Source: DASRHT01 sp035293765
Lineage (GTDB): Bacteria; Chloroflexota; Ktedonobacteria; Ktedonobacterales; Ktedonobacteraceae
Length of the DNA stretch: 7,680 nucleotides
Direction: 5' to 3'
NCBI GenBank assembly: GCA_035293765.1
Contig: DATGMF010000023.1
Coordinates: 1 to 7,680 of the forward strand
Shown here: in pieces, positions 1-7,214 of the stretch
How the letters are laid out: each line of letters begins with the position of its first letter
Position numbering within the stretch: position 1 is the stretch's first letter
Translations under genes and position numbers: made by a program
The notes under the pieces: model-generated
Database searches by the model: none
What the model was told of the DNA's origin: nothing
The model's input: the letters and a program-made list of their open reading frames with translations, nothing else

Positions 1-72
1 CTGACGAGATCGGGCTAACTGTACCGCTTCCACCTTAAATTCTTTCGTAAAGGTACGCTGCTCCTTTTGCAT
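1..72 (-). CDS. IS3-family transposase OrfA, N-terminal fragment (cut by window edge)
   Basis: Only the first 24 codons are inside the window. They read MQKEQRTFTKEFKVEAVQLA and then RSRQ. The pattern R-x-F-[ST]-x-E-F-K-x-E-A-V-x-L is the start of the helix-turn-helix domain of IS3/IS911-type OrfA proteins (Transposase_8 family), which bind the IS ends and are usually joined to the OrfB integrase by frameshifting. OrfB would lie to the left of the window and cannot be checked. The ATG has an A/G-rich stretch upstream (AGGGAAAAG, a few bases before the start), which supports the start. The family call rests on this short N-terminus, which is characteristic; the exact IS group cannot be assigned. 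A stand-alone MerR- or Tnp-like regulator with the same fold is the less likely alternative. Confidence 0.85.
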   Translation of the reverse strand, partial: MQKEQRTFTKEFKVEAVQLARSRQ

Positions 73-120
73 GATCTTTTCCCTTTCCCTAGAGGGCCAC
101 TCGTTCCAGTTTACCCTCCA
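1..120 (-). mobile_element. Probable left end of an IS3-family insertion sequence
   Basis: OrfA of IS3-family elements normally begins some tens of bases inside the left inverted repeat, and IS3 termini usually start with 5'-TG. On the minus strand, 48 bases before the OrfA ATG, there is TGGAGGGTAAACTGGAACGA, a reasonable candidate for the terminal repeat. If so, the element boundary is near position 120. The partner repeat and the target duplication are not visible because the rest of the element lies outside the window. The existence of an IS is well supported by the OrfA start; the precise end is inference. Confidence 0.4.
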
Positions 121-325
121 CGTTTTTCTGGGTCAAGACCAGAGCAACGCCACCGGAGGACAGGAGCCGACCACCAGGGTCATATAAATGGGTAAACACG
201 ACTCCAGGAGCGGTTGATACCTGGGCAAGCACGGTTGCAGGCGTGGTTGCCAGCGACCAGCGTGTTAGCGCCGTTTCGCTTGCCGTTAACGCCTCATGTC
301 GTGTCGGATGAAGATACAAGAACAT
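89..325 (-). CDS. Small hypothetical protein, 78 aa, possibly truncated by the IS
   Basis: I do not recognise a family. The start at 325 is supported by a good ribosome binding site (GAGGAG, 7 bases before ATG), and the gene runs in the same direction as the DUF1963 gene 93 bases upstream, so the two may be co-transcribed. The product has no clear signal peptide or membrane segment; residues about 40-66 contain alternating hydrophobic and glycine-rich stretches (GVVFTHLYDPGG, SSGGVALVLT) that suggest beta strands. The last ten codons (VEGKLERVAL) lie within the sequence I propose as the IS terminus, so the original protein may have been longer and now ends in IS-derived codons. It may also be a chance ORF or a decaying gene. 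What argues for a gene is the ribosome binding site and orientation, not homology. Confidence 0.45.
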   Translation of the reverse strand: MFLYLHPTRHEALTASETALTRWSLATTPATVLAQVSTAPGVVFTHLYDPGGRLLSSGGVALVLTQKNVEGKLERVAL

Positions 326-418
326 CCAGAAGCTCCTCTCGCTTCAATGATACAACTGCCCTCTTCCTTTTCTGTGCCAATGGTGAGAAAACGGTTAAAG
401 ACGCAGGCCGAGAATCCT

Positions 419-1327
419 TCATCCATGGAACCTCCAACGAATAGTCCCGTCTTGCTGAAGAAAAAGGTTGATCAACCCAACATCACCAATTGTGAGGGGA
501 TACCATTCATGCAGATCAGTTTCTCTGGGTACATTGAGAAATGGAAAAGGCCAATTATGCTCGTGGTCGAGCGACCTTACGCTACAGAGGTAATCTCGAT
601 GTTCCTCTTCGATATACAGGACCCAATAATAGTCTGACCAGGGACATATTCCACCAATCTTGGTGGCGTTGATCACGGGAGGAATACTTTCCGCAAGCTC
701 GCGATAGGCAAACCCATCTACTTGTGCATAGTCCCAAGTGCGATGAATGGTCCCGTAACAGGGTGTAATATGCAGTCCTGTCTCAGGGACGTGCTGATGC
801 GTGACCAGAGGGAAGTCATGAAACATCACCCACTCGAACAGGAGATAGGAGTCGTCCTCGTCCTCCCCCATAAAATCATACAGTGGCTTGTCTGCACTCC
901 CCCAATTTCTGGCTTCAGTAAAAATGAGTAAGATATCCCCAGGGAGTTTGGGGACAAGATCGCGCGAGTCGGCAAAGCAAATCTGAGCCACAAAAGTAAG
1001 AGGAACACCAGAAGGAGAGACCGGCCAGGGTGCATGTGCTGCTCGGTAGGGAAGTCCTCCAATTCTCGTTACCATACGCTGGTCCGTCTCGCCGAGTGAC
1101 CAGAGAAAAATATCTGTCGGGACGCGCTTGATCGCAGGCAGATGAGCATACGTCAGGTCACGGAGTTGTTCAAGAGCGGCGATATCACATGGTCCGGTCA
1201 TTCCTCCCAAAGCTGGTATTTTCCCTCCAGATGCGTCTCGCAAGCGTTGTAGTGAACACACGTTTTTCCAATACGAAAGATCAAGCCGCTCATGGATCAT
1301 AGTATCTATTCCTCTCTTTTGTTCCAT
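419..1327 (-). CDS. DUF1963 / YwqG-family protein
   Basis: The 302-aa product matches the DUF1963 (YwqG-like) pattern. After a divergent N-terminus come RIGGLPYRAAHAPWP (residues 88-102), the strand PLTFVAQICFADS (109-121), ATKIGGICPWSD (221-232), and a C-terminal GDVGLINLFLQQDGTIRW (281-298). In family members, paired GG-P-x-W elements and a closing GD-G-x-x-N-[LI]F strand recur like this. The family is cytosolic and its biochemical role is not established; I see no catalytic motif, signal peptide or membrane segment. Two starts are possible: ATG at 1327, or ATG at 1300 (Met10), which has GAGAGGA 9 bases upstream. Both have comparable ribosome binding sites and the N-terminus is not conserved enough to decide. 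It is divergent from the 177-aa gene and may be followed in an operon by the 78-aa ORF. Confidence 0.85.
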   Translation of the reverse strand: MEQKRGIDTMIHERLDLSYWKNVCSLQRLRDASGGKIPALGGMTGPCDIAALEQLRDLTYAHLPAIKRVPTDIFLWSLGETDQRMVTRIGGLPYRAAHAPWPVSPSGVPLTFVAQICFADSRDLVPKLPGDILLIFTEARNWGSADKPLYDFMGEDEDDSYLLFEWVMFHDFPLVTHQHVPETGLHITPCYGTIHRTWDYAQVDGFAYRELAESIPPVINATKIGGICPWSDYYWVLYIEEEHRDYLCSVRSLDHEHNWPFPFLNVPRETDLHEWYPLTIGDVGLINLFLQQDGTIRWRFHG

Positions 1328-1383
1328 TGGCCCTTTACCTCTGCTACTCCTATCGCATGAGCTATTCTTTCTCTTGAGGCAGA

Positions 1384-1409
1384 AAACGGTATGACGATGA
1401 TAACCGTTT
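1384..1409. promoter_or_regulatory. Inverted repeat AAACGGT-N12-ACCGTTT, candidate operator
   Basis: Perfect 7-bp arms (1384-1390 and 1403-1409) are separated by 12 bases, giving 19 bp between equivalent positions, close to two helical turns, as expected for a dimeric regulator. The right arm overlaps the candidate -35 of the plus-strand promoter by two bases, and the repeat starts at the expected transcription start of the candidate minus-strand promoter. A regulator bound here could affect both directions. The binding protein is unknown. Confidence 0.35.
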
Positions 1410-1436
1410 GGCTGACTTATATGATCCTGCTATACT
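1408..1436 (+). promoter_or_regulatory. Candidate sigma70-type promoter for the 177-aa gene
   Basis: TTGGCT at 1408-1413 (4 of 6 to TTGACA) and TATACT at 1431-1436 (5 of 6 to TATAAT) are spaced by 17 bases. The expected transcript start is near 1443, about 48 bases before the ATG at 1491. No better candidate was found in the upstream stretch. Confidence 0.55.
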
Positions 1437-1445
1437 GTTGCTCAA
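1416..1445 (-). promoter_or_regulatory. Candidate divergent promoter for the DUF1963 gene
   Basis: On the minus strand TTGAGC (1440-1445, 4 of 6 to consensus) is followed after 18 bases by TATAAG (1416-1421, 5 of 6). It faces the DUF1963 gene and overlaps the plus-strand promoter on the opposite strand, so the two could not easily be occupied together. The implied leader is about 80-110 bases depending on which start codon is used. Confidence 0.4.
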
Positions 1446-1490
1446 AGATGCCATACCGGGACACGAGCGTCCTTATAAAGGAGGAACGAC

Positions 1491-2024
1491 ATGCTTCAGC
1501 CAGATCCTCAGGTGGATAACGCATTGCAAGTGACACTGGAGAGGCTGCAAGATATCGCCAGTCAGGAGCGCAGCGTGAAAGACGCTGCGGTAAAGACCAT
1601 AGCTAGCTTGCGCTTCCTGGTGCAGCAAATCACTACCTCTTCCCAAATCACTCCCACCCAGCACGTCCAATTTCAGTCCTTGCTGGCACTCTTAGACGCT
1701 CTTCCATGGGAGGACTTTACCCACAAGAGACAGCAAGCGACCTCTCAGGCACAGACAGCTGATCAGCCAGAGATCCAGCGCAGCAAGGCATATGCGTTAC
1801 TCAATGTTCGTGACATCAATATGATCTGCCAGGAATATGGCGACGTCTATGCCATGATTGAGGGCGAGAAACGACGCCGCAAGATCAACCGGGCACGCCG
1901 AAGACTTGGCGTGCTCGAAATACGAACCGCCGCCCATGATGAATGGAAAGGGCCAGTTGCCTGGGTCGAATGGACCAACGATCTGGGCAAGCTGATACGC
2001 TACCTGGAGCAAGATATCCGATAG
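1491..2024 (+). CDS. Hypothetical protein, 177 aa, helical with basic patch
   Basis: I do not recognise a family. The ATG has a strong ribosome binding site (AAAGGAGG, about 6 bases upstream) and a plausible promoter, so the gene is probably real. Residues about 10-75 look largely alpha-helical (VTLERLQDIASQERSVKDAA, then a leucine-rich LLALLDAL). A polar linker (80-97) is rich in Gln, Ala and Thr. The C-terminal part contains a strongly basic run (EKRRRKINRARRR, 126-138) followed by a mixed hydrophobic tail with several Trp (EWKGPVAWVEW, 151-161). The basic run could contact nucleic acid, but no helix-turn-helix can be assigned confidently. There is no signal peptide or membrane segment, so a cytosolic protein is likely. 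It is convergent with the methyltransferase-helicase gene, 233 bases away. Confidence 0.8.
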   Translation: MLQPDPQVDNALQVTLERLQDIASQERSVKDAAVKTIASLRFLVQQITTSSQITPTQHVQFQSLLALLDALPWEDFTHKRQQATSQAQTADQPEIQRSKAYALLNVRDINMICQEYGDVYAMIEGEKRRRKINRARRRLGVLEIRTAAHDEWKGPVAWVEWTNDLGKLIRYLEQDIR

Positions 2025-2067
2025 CGCAAAGCTTGATCAAGGCAGGGAACTGAAGCGATCCACAACG

Positions 2068-2121
2068 ATAAGAGAGAGAACAACAAGCGCGGCCCTATGC
2101 TGTGAGCACACTACCGCGCTT
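2068..2121 (-). terminator. Weak candidate terminator for the methyltransferase-helicase transcript
   Basis: An 8-bp GC-rich stem, AAGCGCGG (2085-2092) with CCGCGCTT (2114-2121), encloses a 21-base loop. Read on the minus strand it is followed by a pyrimidine-rich tract (TTGTTGTTCTCTCTCTT) rather than a clean T run. It lies about 140 bases beyond the stop of the large minus-strand gene. No T tract follows it on the plus strand. The long loop and mixed tract make this a low-confidence call. Confidence 0.3.
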
Positions 2122-2195
2122 CGACAAGGATGACCGCGAGCACCACGGGTCGATAATTGTCGTTGCTTCCTGAGTATTTATACCTGATGACATGC

Positions 2196-2247
2196 GTTGT
2201 ATTGTTTACCTGCCTTATCTGCCACCAAAGCAGGTAAACAATACAAC
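2196..2247. repeat. Perfect 18-bp inverted repeat in the convergent spacer
   Basis: GTTGTATTGTTTACCTGC (2196-2213) is exactly complementary to GCAGGTAAACAATACAAC (2230-2247), with a 16-base loop. It lies 10 bases past the stop of the methyltransferase-helicase gene and between two convergent genes. Neither side has a T tract and the stem is AT-rich, so it does not look like a classical intrinsic terminator. It could protect 3' ends, help separate the converging transcripts, or be a protein-binding or recombination site. Confidence 0.85.
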
Positions 2248-2257
2248 ACGAGTTCTA

Positions 2258-5200
2258 TCATGCTCCTTGCTCCAGCAGATCTGGAAAGAGGCTGAGTTGC
2301 TTTCCAGCCTGCTCTGGCGGGTTTTCACGGCGAGCCCTGCGCCTTCCTGGGTTGCCGATCCACCATTCCCCGAAGCGAGGCACCACCGCGCTCGTGCTTT
2401 TGGCGGCAGGCAGGGACGACACCCCGACCGGCTCAAAGGCGAAGTCTGGCCGGTCTGTGAGCAATTGGGCGCGACGCTCGGCCAGGTCCGCTTGCCGGGC
2501 CGGATCTCCCTTGACTGCTGCGACCAGGGCAGTATAGGCATCCAGTTCGGCTTTACGCTGGAGGCGCGCCTGTAGCTCTGCTGCCCGAGGAAAGGGGCGC
2601 GCTGCCTGCCGTTCGAGCAGGGCGGCCTGCTCCTCGGCTCGCTCGGCTACCCGCTCTTGCCATTGCGCTTTCTCACTGGCTGAGGTTACCGCTTGTTGGA
2701 TGGCTTCGGCAAAACGCCACTGTTGTTTGGCGTCCATCCAGCTTTGATAGACGTCAATACGCAGCGCGTTGGTGCCGATATGCAATGAGACGACATACGC
2801 CGTGCCCCAGATTTCGATGCGTGCCGCTACCTTCTCCCCAGACCACGAGCCGAGAGCCACCTCCCCTTCTCCCGAGGCAAGGGCCGTCTGGATCTCCCTG
2901 GCGATGACGGCACCAATAGCGGACCGTTTGGTGAGGTACTCCCCTGAGCGAGTAGTCAAGCCCGGACGAGCACACCTGGCAACGGTTGCGGCAAGCGCAC
3001 GCAGCGAGGCAGCCCGGATGCGCGCTTCATTGCAGGTGGAGCGGGCCTGTGCTGCGTCCTGGGCCTCGCGTTTACGCGCGCGCAGGTGAGCCGTCTGTAG
3101 CCGTTGCAGTTGGGCGATGGTCACATCCAGCTCCGCTTGCTCCAGCACCAGCGGATCTCCGGTCGCGGCGGCTTTGACCTGCGCATAGGAGAGCGCCGTT
3201 TCACCCTGCGCATCCATCTCACGCGTGGTGATCTTGCCCCGGCGCATCTGGTCAAAGAAGACGGCCTTGGTGGTCAGGGTCTGCCAGCTATAGGCATCAA
3301 AGGTGCGTTGCTGTACATAGCGGTAGATCTCCACCACCCGGTATCGATTGCCCGGACGATGTCCACGGCCTTCCCGCTGTTCCACTTCATCAGGGCGCCA
3401 CGGTGCATCGATATGATGGATCGCCGCACAGCGTGTTTGGATATTGGTGCCCACCCCCATGAGCATGGAGCGAATGCCATGAGCTGGGATACCTCCGTCA
3501 ATGAGCAACTGCTTGAGTCTGCCATAGACCTGCTCGCTCTCCTCATTGGGCGTTCCCAGATCACAAAAGCCAATTTGCAATCCCTTGAACTCCCCCTCCA
3601 GCCAGACCGACTCGCGCTGCACCCTGCGGTAGACCGCCAGCATCGTGGAGGCGACGGCTGAGAGTTTCGGCGTCTGTAGGCTGAGCACTCCAACCAACGA
3701 GAGATCGACTGCTGCTGCTCTGCCGTGGGTCGTCACCCAGAGCATGTTATCGAGCCGTCCTGCCCCCATGTCGCGCGGTTTACCTTGCTGAATGAGCTCG
3801 CAGCGCTCAACCAGATCATCGACGTAGCGTTGCACGGCCTCATCTGGCGGGATAGTGATGGTGTGTTCTCGCCGCGCTGGCCGCTTGTCATCAAGGATCT
3901 CTGGGCCACGCAGGTCGGCAAACTGGGCGAACAGACTCAAAAACTCGGGCATATTGACAAAGCGAGATGGGCGGGTATGGAGCCGGAAGGACGCACCATT
4001 GGGTGAGACCTCGACCCGGGTTTGGAGCTCAATAAAGGTCGAGGCAAAGGCATCCACGCTGGTGAGTCCATTGGCTTGCAAGAGCGATTGGTTGAGGTAC
4101 CACGCCTGGACATATGCCTCCACCATGCTATTGGAGATGGGAGTGGCTGTGAAGAAGCTGGCAAACGGGCGTCCTTCGGTGTGCTTTTCTAACCAGCGCA
4201 GTTTCATCTCCAGATCGACGGCTCGTTTGGAGGGTTGCACCTGCAATCCCTGGATATTGGTGGGTAACCCCAGGTTCTTATACAAATGAGCCTCGTCGAT
4301 GATGAGGTAGGAGATGCCCAGTTGTTCAAAGGTGATCCCCTGGTCTCTGGGCAGGCGGACCAGTTCCCGCTGGCGCTGGCGCATCTTTTCGATGGTGGTT
4401 TCTAGCCGCTTGATGATGCGCTTATGGGTGCGATCCTGTTGCGCCTCATCGAGATCCAGTAACGCTTGACGATAGACGGCAATACGCTGCTCCAGGTATG
4501 CCTGTTCGGTCTCAGGGTGTACCCCCAGTGCGTTCAAGCTGGCGTGCGTCATGATGACGACATCAAAATCGCCCAGCGCAACCCGGGCAGCAAAGAGCGT
4601 GCGGCGCTCCCGCGAGAGATCATCCCGAGCAATCATGAGGATGCGTGCGCCTGGATAGAGCCGCCCGGCTTCCGCCGCGATCTGTTCTAACAGATGGTTG
4701 GGAACAACGATGGCGGCTTTGGTAATCAGCCCAAAGCGGCGCAGGGTCATGGCACCTGCAATTTCCGTGGTGGTTTTGCCAGCCCCCACCGGGTGGCCGC
4801 AGAGCGCGGCAGGCGAGGAGACCATACGCCAGACGAAATCGCGCTGCCAGGGATAGAGCTTGCTCGCCCAGGTCTCATCCATGCCCGGAAAACTGAGATG
4901 GGAGCCATTGTAACGCTGGGGGACAATGGCATTGAACAGGGTGTTGTAGACGTCCGCCAGCCTGCGCGCTCGTTCGTCCTCCTCCCAGACCCACTCGCGA
5001 AAGCGTGCCTGGATACTCTGGAGCTTGTCCTGGGCGGCCAGGGTTTCCTCGATATTGCGGACCCGCTTCTCCTCCATCTCCTCGTAGACCACGGGGATGC
5101 CTTTGTTGAGGCCGATCTCCACCAGGCGGAACGCGTGAAGCTCGCGGGTGCCCCAGTCGCTGGTGGCGGCCAGAGAAGGGACCACGCCTGAAGGAAGTGT

Positions 5201-7192
5201 CACTTCCCAGGTGGCGGTCAGTGGTTCATAGCTGACCGCTGGCCGTGTCCCAAAAGTCTCCAGGCAAAATTGCTCGATGTCGGCAGGGGGTATCCAGGAG
5301 GCCCCAAGCACGGCGCTGATCTCTTCTGGCTCCAGGTCTTCAGGGAGTGTCGCTTCAAGCGCCGTAACATTGCGCGCAAAGCGACCCGGTTGCACGGCTG
5401 CGGCGCGTCTGGCTTCCGCGAGTTTTGTTCGCACATTGCCGCACAGATACGCCTCTGCCGTGAGCCAGGTGCCTGAGACAGGATCTTCGTAGACCAGCTC
5501 ACCGAGCCGTGCCGGGACCTCGGAGACATCGCAGGAGAGCAATTGTCCTATCGTCTCAAAGTTGAGCGCGCCCTCTCCATCAAGACAGAGCGCCAGGGCC
5601 TCAGCGGGCGAGTTGGTGGCACTCTTGCGCTCTGGGCGGCGGTGAACCCGCTGGCGGAAGATGTGCGCCTTCTGGGCCTGTTGCGTGACGCTATCGTAAT
5701 GCTCCAGGCCCAGCACCACCACGTACTCGGGGTCCATGCTGAACGCCGAGAGCGCCAGGGGCCTCCTGCGGATGACCGTCCGCTCACCCGTTTCAGGATC
5801 GGGCGGCCCAGAGCTGATGGTTGCTCGATGAATCGGTCCATACGTACGAACGTAGGCATCATAGCAGGCATTGAGAAGCGCCCGGGCTGGTTCAAGCTCG
5901 GCATCAGGCCGATCCAGATCGCGCTCGGCCTCAAGGAGTTCTATCGCTGTGTTGCGCAGCTGGACCAGCATCGTCAACTCAGCGATGTGCCGGGTCACCG
6001 GTTGGGGTTCCCCATCCCTGATCTGAAACAGTCGATCCCCGAGCAGATGGTATGAGCCTTCTTTGCGGCCATCCTCACGGCGGCGAACGAGCGTGTCGCT
6101 GACGGTCGTATAATCAGGTGGCGGCAGATAGCGCGCGCCATTACTGCGTGCTGTCTCGACCAGACGCTCTACGCCCTCTTCAAGAGCCTCTGCCAGATTA
6201 TCCGGCGCGATCACTCGTAACTCGTCAGCGCGATACATGCCTCGGTCCATCACAGGCGTGCCAATAATCTGGCGCGGACAGCGAGCAAAGTATTCGTTGA
6301 CGCTGATGCCAGGGACCACCTCGGGTGAGAGGTCCATCCAGGGCTGCCCTCGCCAGGGAACTTCGAGCGTGTGGCGTTGCAGCACCAGGATATCGGTCAC
6401 GACTTCGGTCCCGGCCTGCTGATGCGCATTGGAGGGCAAACGCAGCGCGCCAAGCAAACTACCCAGATTACTGAGCAAGGTGCGTTGCGCGCTGCGTTTG
6501 GTATCCAGGGTATAGAGCGAGGTGATGAGAATGGCCAGGCCACCAGGACGGAGCGCCATCAGCGCGCGCCAGAGAAAGTAGTTATGCAGGGAGAAGTTCA
6601 TTGCGCAGTCCGGGTCGTAGATCCGCACACTGGAAAACGGGACATTGCCTACCACCAAGTCAAACGAGGTATTCACCAGCGAGACTTTCTCGAACGGAGC
6701 CGGAATGATGGTGGCCGTAGGGAGGCGGAGTTGAGCCACACGGGCCGAGAACGGTTCGCGTTCGATGCCTGTCATCTGTAGGAAAAGGCCAGCAGGAGCA
6801 GCGGCGAGGATGGCTCCGCTGCCACATCCTGGTTCCAGCACGCGTCCCCCGGAAAAGCCGAGACGGGTGGCCAGTTGCCAGATGATGCGAGCCAGGAAGT
6901 CCGAGGTGAAAAAGCTGGTTGGGGTGGCAGCGGATGCCGCCTCCATCCCGAGAGGACCAAGCAGCAACCGCAGCCGTGTCCCGATATCTGCCCACTTGCC
7001 TGTGGCCGAGGGCTCAAAAGCTGGCGCGAGCGGTCCCCACCCCATCCAGCTCGCCAGCAGAGCTTGTTCTCGATCAGTTGCCTGACGCTGTTCACGCTGG
7101 ATGGTGTTGACCAATTCTACCAGTTCCACGATGGGCGCAGAGGCATTCGCATCGTTCAGCCTCTCTTGTTCGCGGGAGGTCAACGTTTGCAT
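2258..7192 (-). CDS. DNA methyltransferase-SF2 helicase fusion protein (DarB-like), 1644 aa
   Basis: A giant cytosolic DNA-acting protein. From the N-terminus: a WMGWGPLAPAFEP element (about 49-61); an adenine-type DNA methyltransferase with SAM-binding motif VLEPGCGSG (118-126) and catalytic-loop motif NVPF (183-186, variant of [DNS]PP[YF]); a linker with helical repeats and conserved blocks such as GELVYEDP and GASWIPPADIEQF (to about 740); a SF2 helicase with Walker A GHPVGAGKT (799-807), DEAH (966-969), TATP (1015-1018), motif V MGVGTNIQ (1245-1252) and motif VI QREGRGHRPGN (1272-1282). A charged coiled-coil-rich tail follows, ending with clamp-type motif QLSLF (1632-1636). No nuclease motif was seen. 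Related fusions occur on conjugative elements and phages; P1 DarB is antirestriction. The job here (modification, antirestriction or mobile-element maintenance) is inference. ATG at 7192 was chosen because AAAGGAG lies 10 bases upstream; an in-frame TTG at 7216 precedes that site. Lobe 2 seems shortened before motif V. Hand-sampled GC content is higher than in the flanks. Confidence 0.92.
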   Translation of the reverse strand: MQTLTSREQERLNDANASAPIVELVELVNTIQREQRQATDREQALLASWMGWGPLAPAFEPSATGKWADIGTRLRLLLGPLGMEAASAATPTSFFTSDFLARIIWQLATRLGFSGGRVLEPGCGSGAILAAAPAGLFLQMTGIEREPFSARVAQLRLPTATIIPAPFEKVSLVNTSFDLVVGNVPFSSVRIYDPDCAMNFSLHNYFLWRALMALRPGGLAILITSLYTLDTKRSAQRTLLSNLGSLLGALRLPSNAHQQAGTEVVTDILVLQRHTLEVPWRGQPWMDLSPEVVPGISVNEYFARCPRQIIGTPVMDRGMYRADELRVIAPDNLAEALEEGVERLVETARSNGARYLPPPDYTTVSDTLVRRREDGRKEGSYHLLGDRLFQIRDGEPQPVTRHIAELTMLVQLRNTAIELLEAERDLDRPDAELEPARALLNACYDAYVRTYGPIHRATISSGPPDPETGERTVIRRRPLALSAFSMDPEYVVVLGLEHYDSVTQQAQKAHIFRQRVHRRPERKSATNSPAEALALCLDGEGALNFETIGQLLSCDVSEVPARLGELVYEDPVSGTWLTAEAYLCGNVRTKLAEARRAAAVQPGRFARNVTALEATLPEDLEPEEISAVLGASWIPPADIEQFCLETFGTRPAVSYEPLTATWEVTLPSGVVPSLAATSDWGTRELHAFRLVEIGLNKGIPVVYEEMEEKRVRNIEETLAAQDKLQSIQARFREWVWEEDERARRLADVYNTLFNAIVPQRYNGSHLSFPGMDETWASKLYPWQRDFVWRMVSSPAALCGHPVGAGKTTTEIAGAMTLRRFGLITKAAIVVPNHLLEQIAAEAGRLYPGARILMIARDDLSRERRTLFAARVALGDFDVVIMTHASLNALGVHPETEQAYLEQRIAVYRQALLDLDEAQQDRTHKRIIKRLETTIEKMRQRQRELVRLPRDQGITFEQLGISYLIIDEAHLYKNLGLPTNIQGLQVQPSKRAVDLEMKLRWLEKHTEGRPFASFFTATPISNSMVEAYVQAWYLNQSLLQANGLTSVDAFASTFIELQTRVEVSPNGASFRLHTRPSRFVNMPEFLSLFAQFADLRGPEILDDKRPARREHTITIPPDEAVQRYVDDLVERCELIQQGKPRDMGAGRLDNMLWVTTHGRAAAVDLSLVGVLSLQTPKLSAVASTMLAVYRRVQRESVWLEGEFKGLQIGFCDLGTPNEESEQVYGRLKQLLIDGGIPAHGIRSMLMGVGTNIQTRCAAIHHIDAPWRPDEVEQREGRGHRPGNRYRVVEIYRYVQQRTFDAYSWQTLTTKAVFFDQMRRGKITTREMDAQGETALSYAQVKAAATGDPLVLEQAELDVTIAQLQRLQTAHLRARKREAQDAAQARSTCNEARIRAASLRALAATVARCARPGLTTRSGEYLTKRSAIGAVIAREIQTALASGEGEVALGSWSGEKVAARIEIWGTAYVVSLHIGTNALRIDVYQSWMDAKQQWRFAEAIQQAVTSASEKAQWQERVAERAEEQAALLERQAARPFPRAAELQARLQRKAELDAYTALVAAVKGDPARQADLAERRAQLLTDRPDFAFEPVGVSSLPAAKSTSAVVPRFGEWWIGNPGRRRARRENPPEQAGKQLSLFPDLLEQGA

Positions 7193-7214
7193 AGGAGCGC
7201 ATCTCCTTTCCAAC

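Noticed and set aside
296..637. Plus-strand 113-codon open frame overlapping the 3' end of the DUF1963 gene
   Set aside because: It is antisense to the conserved C-terminus of the DUF1963 gene and has no convincing ribosome binding site or family similarity.
2032..2041. CTTGATCAAG palindrome just after the 177-aa gene
   Set aside because: Ten bases, no loop and no T tract; too short to call a terminator or operator.
3104..3661. Plus-strand 185-codon open frame inside the large gene
   Set aside because: It is antisense to the helicase C-terminal motifs, whose conservation explains the sequence; long open antisense frames are common in GC-rich genes. The same holds for 4694-5191 and 5543-6055.
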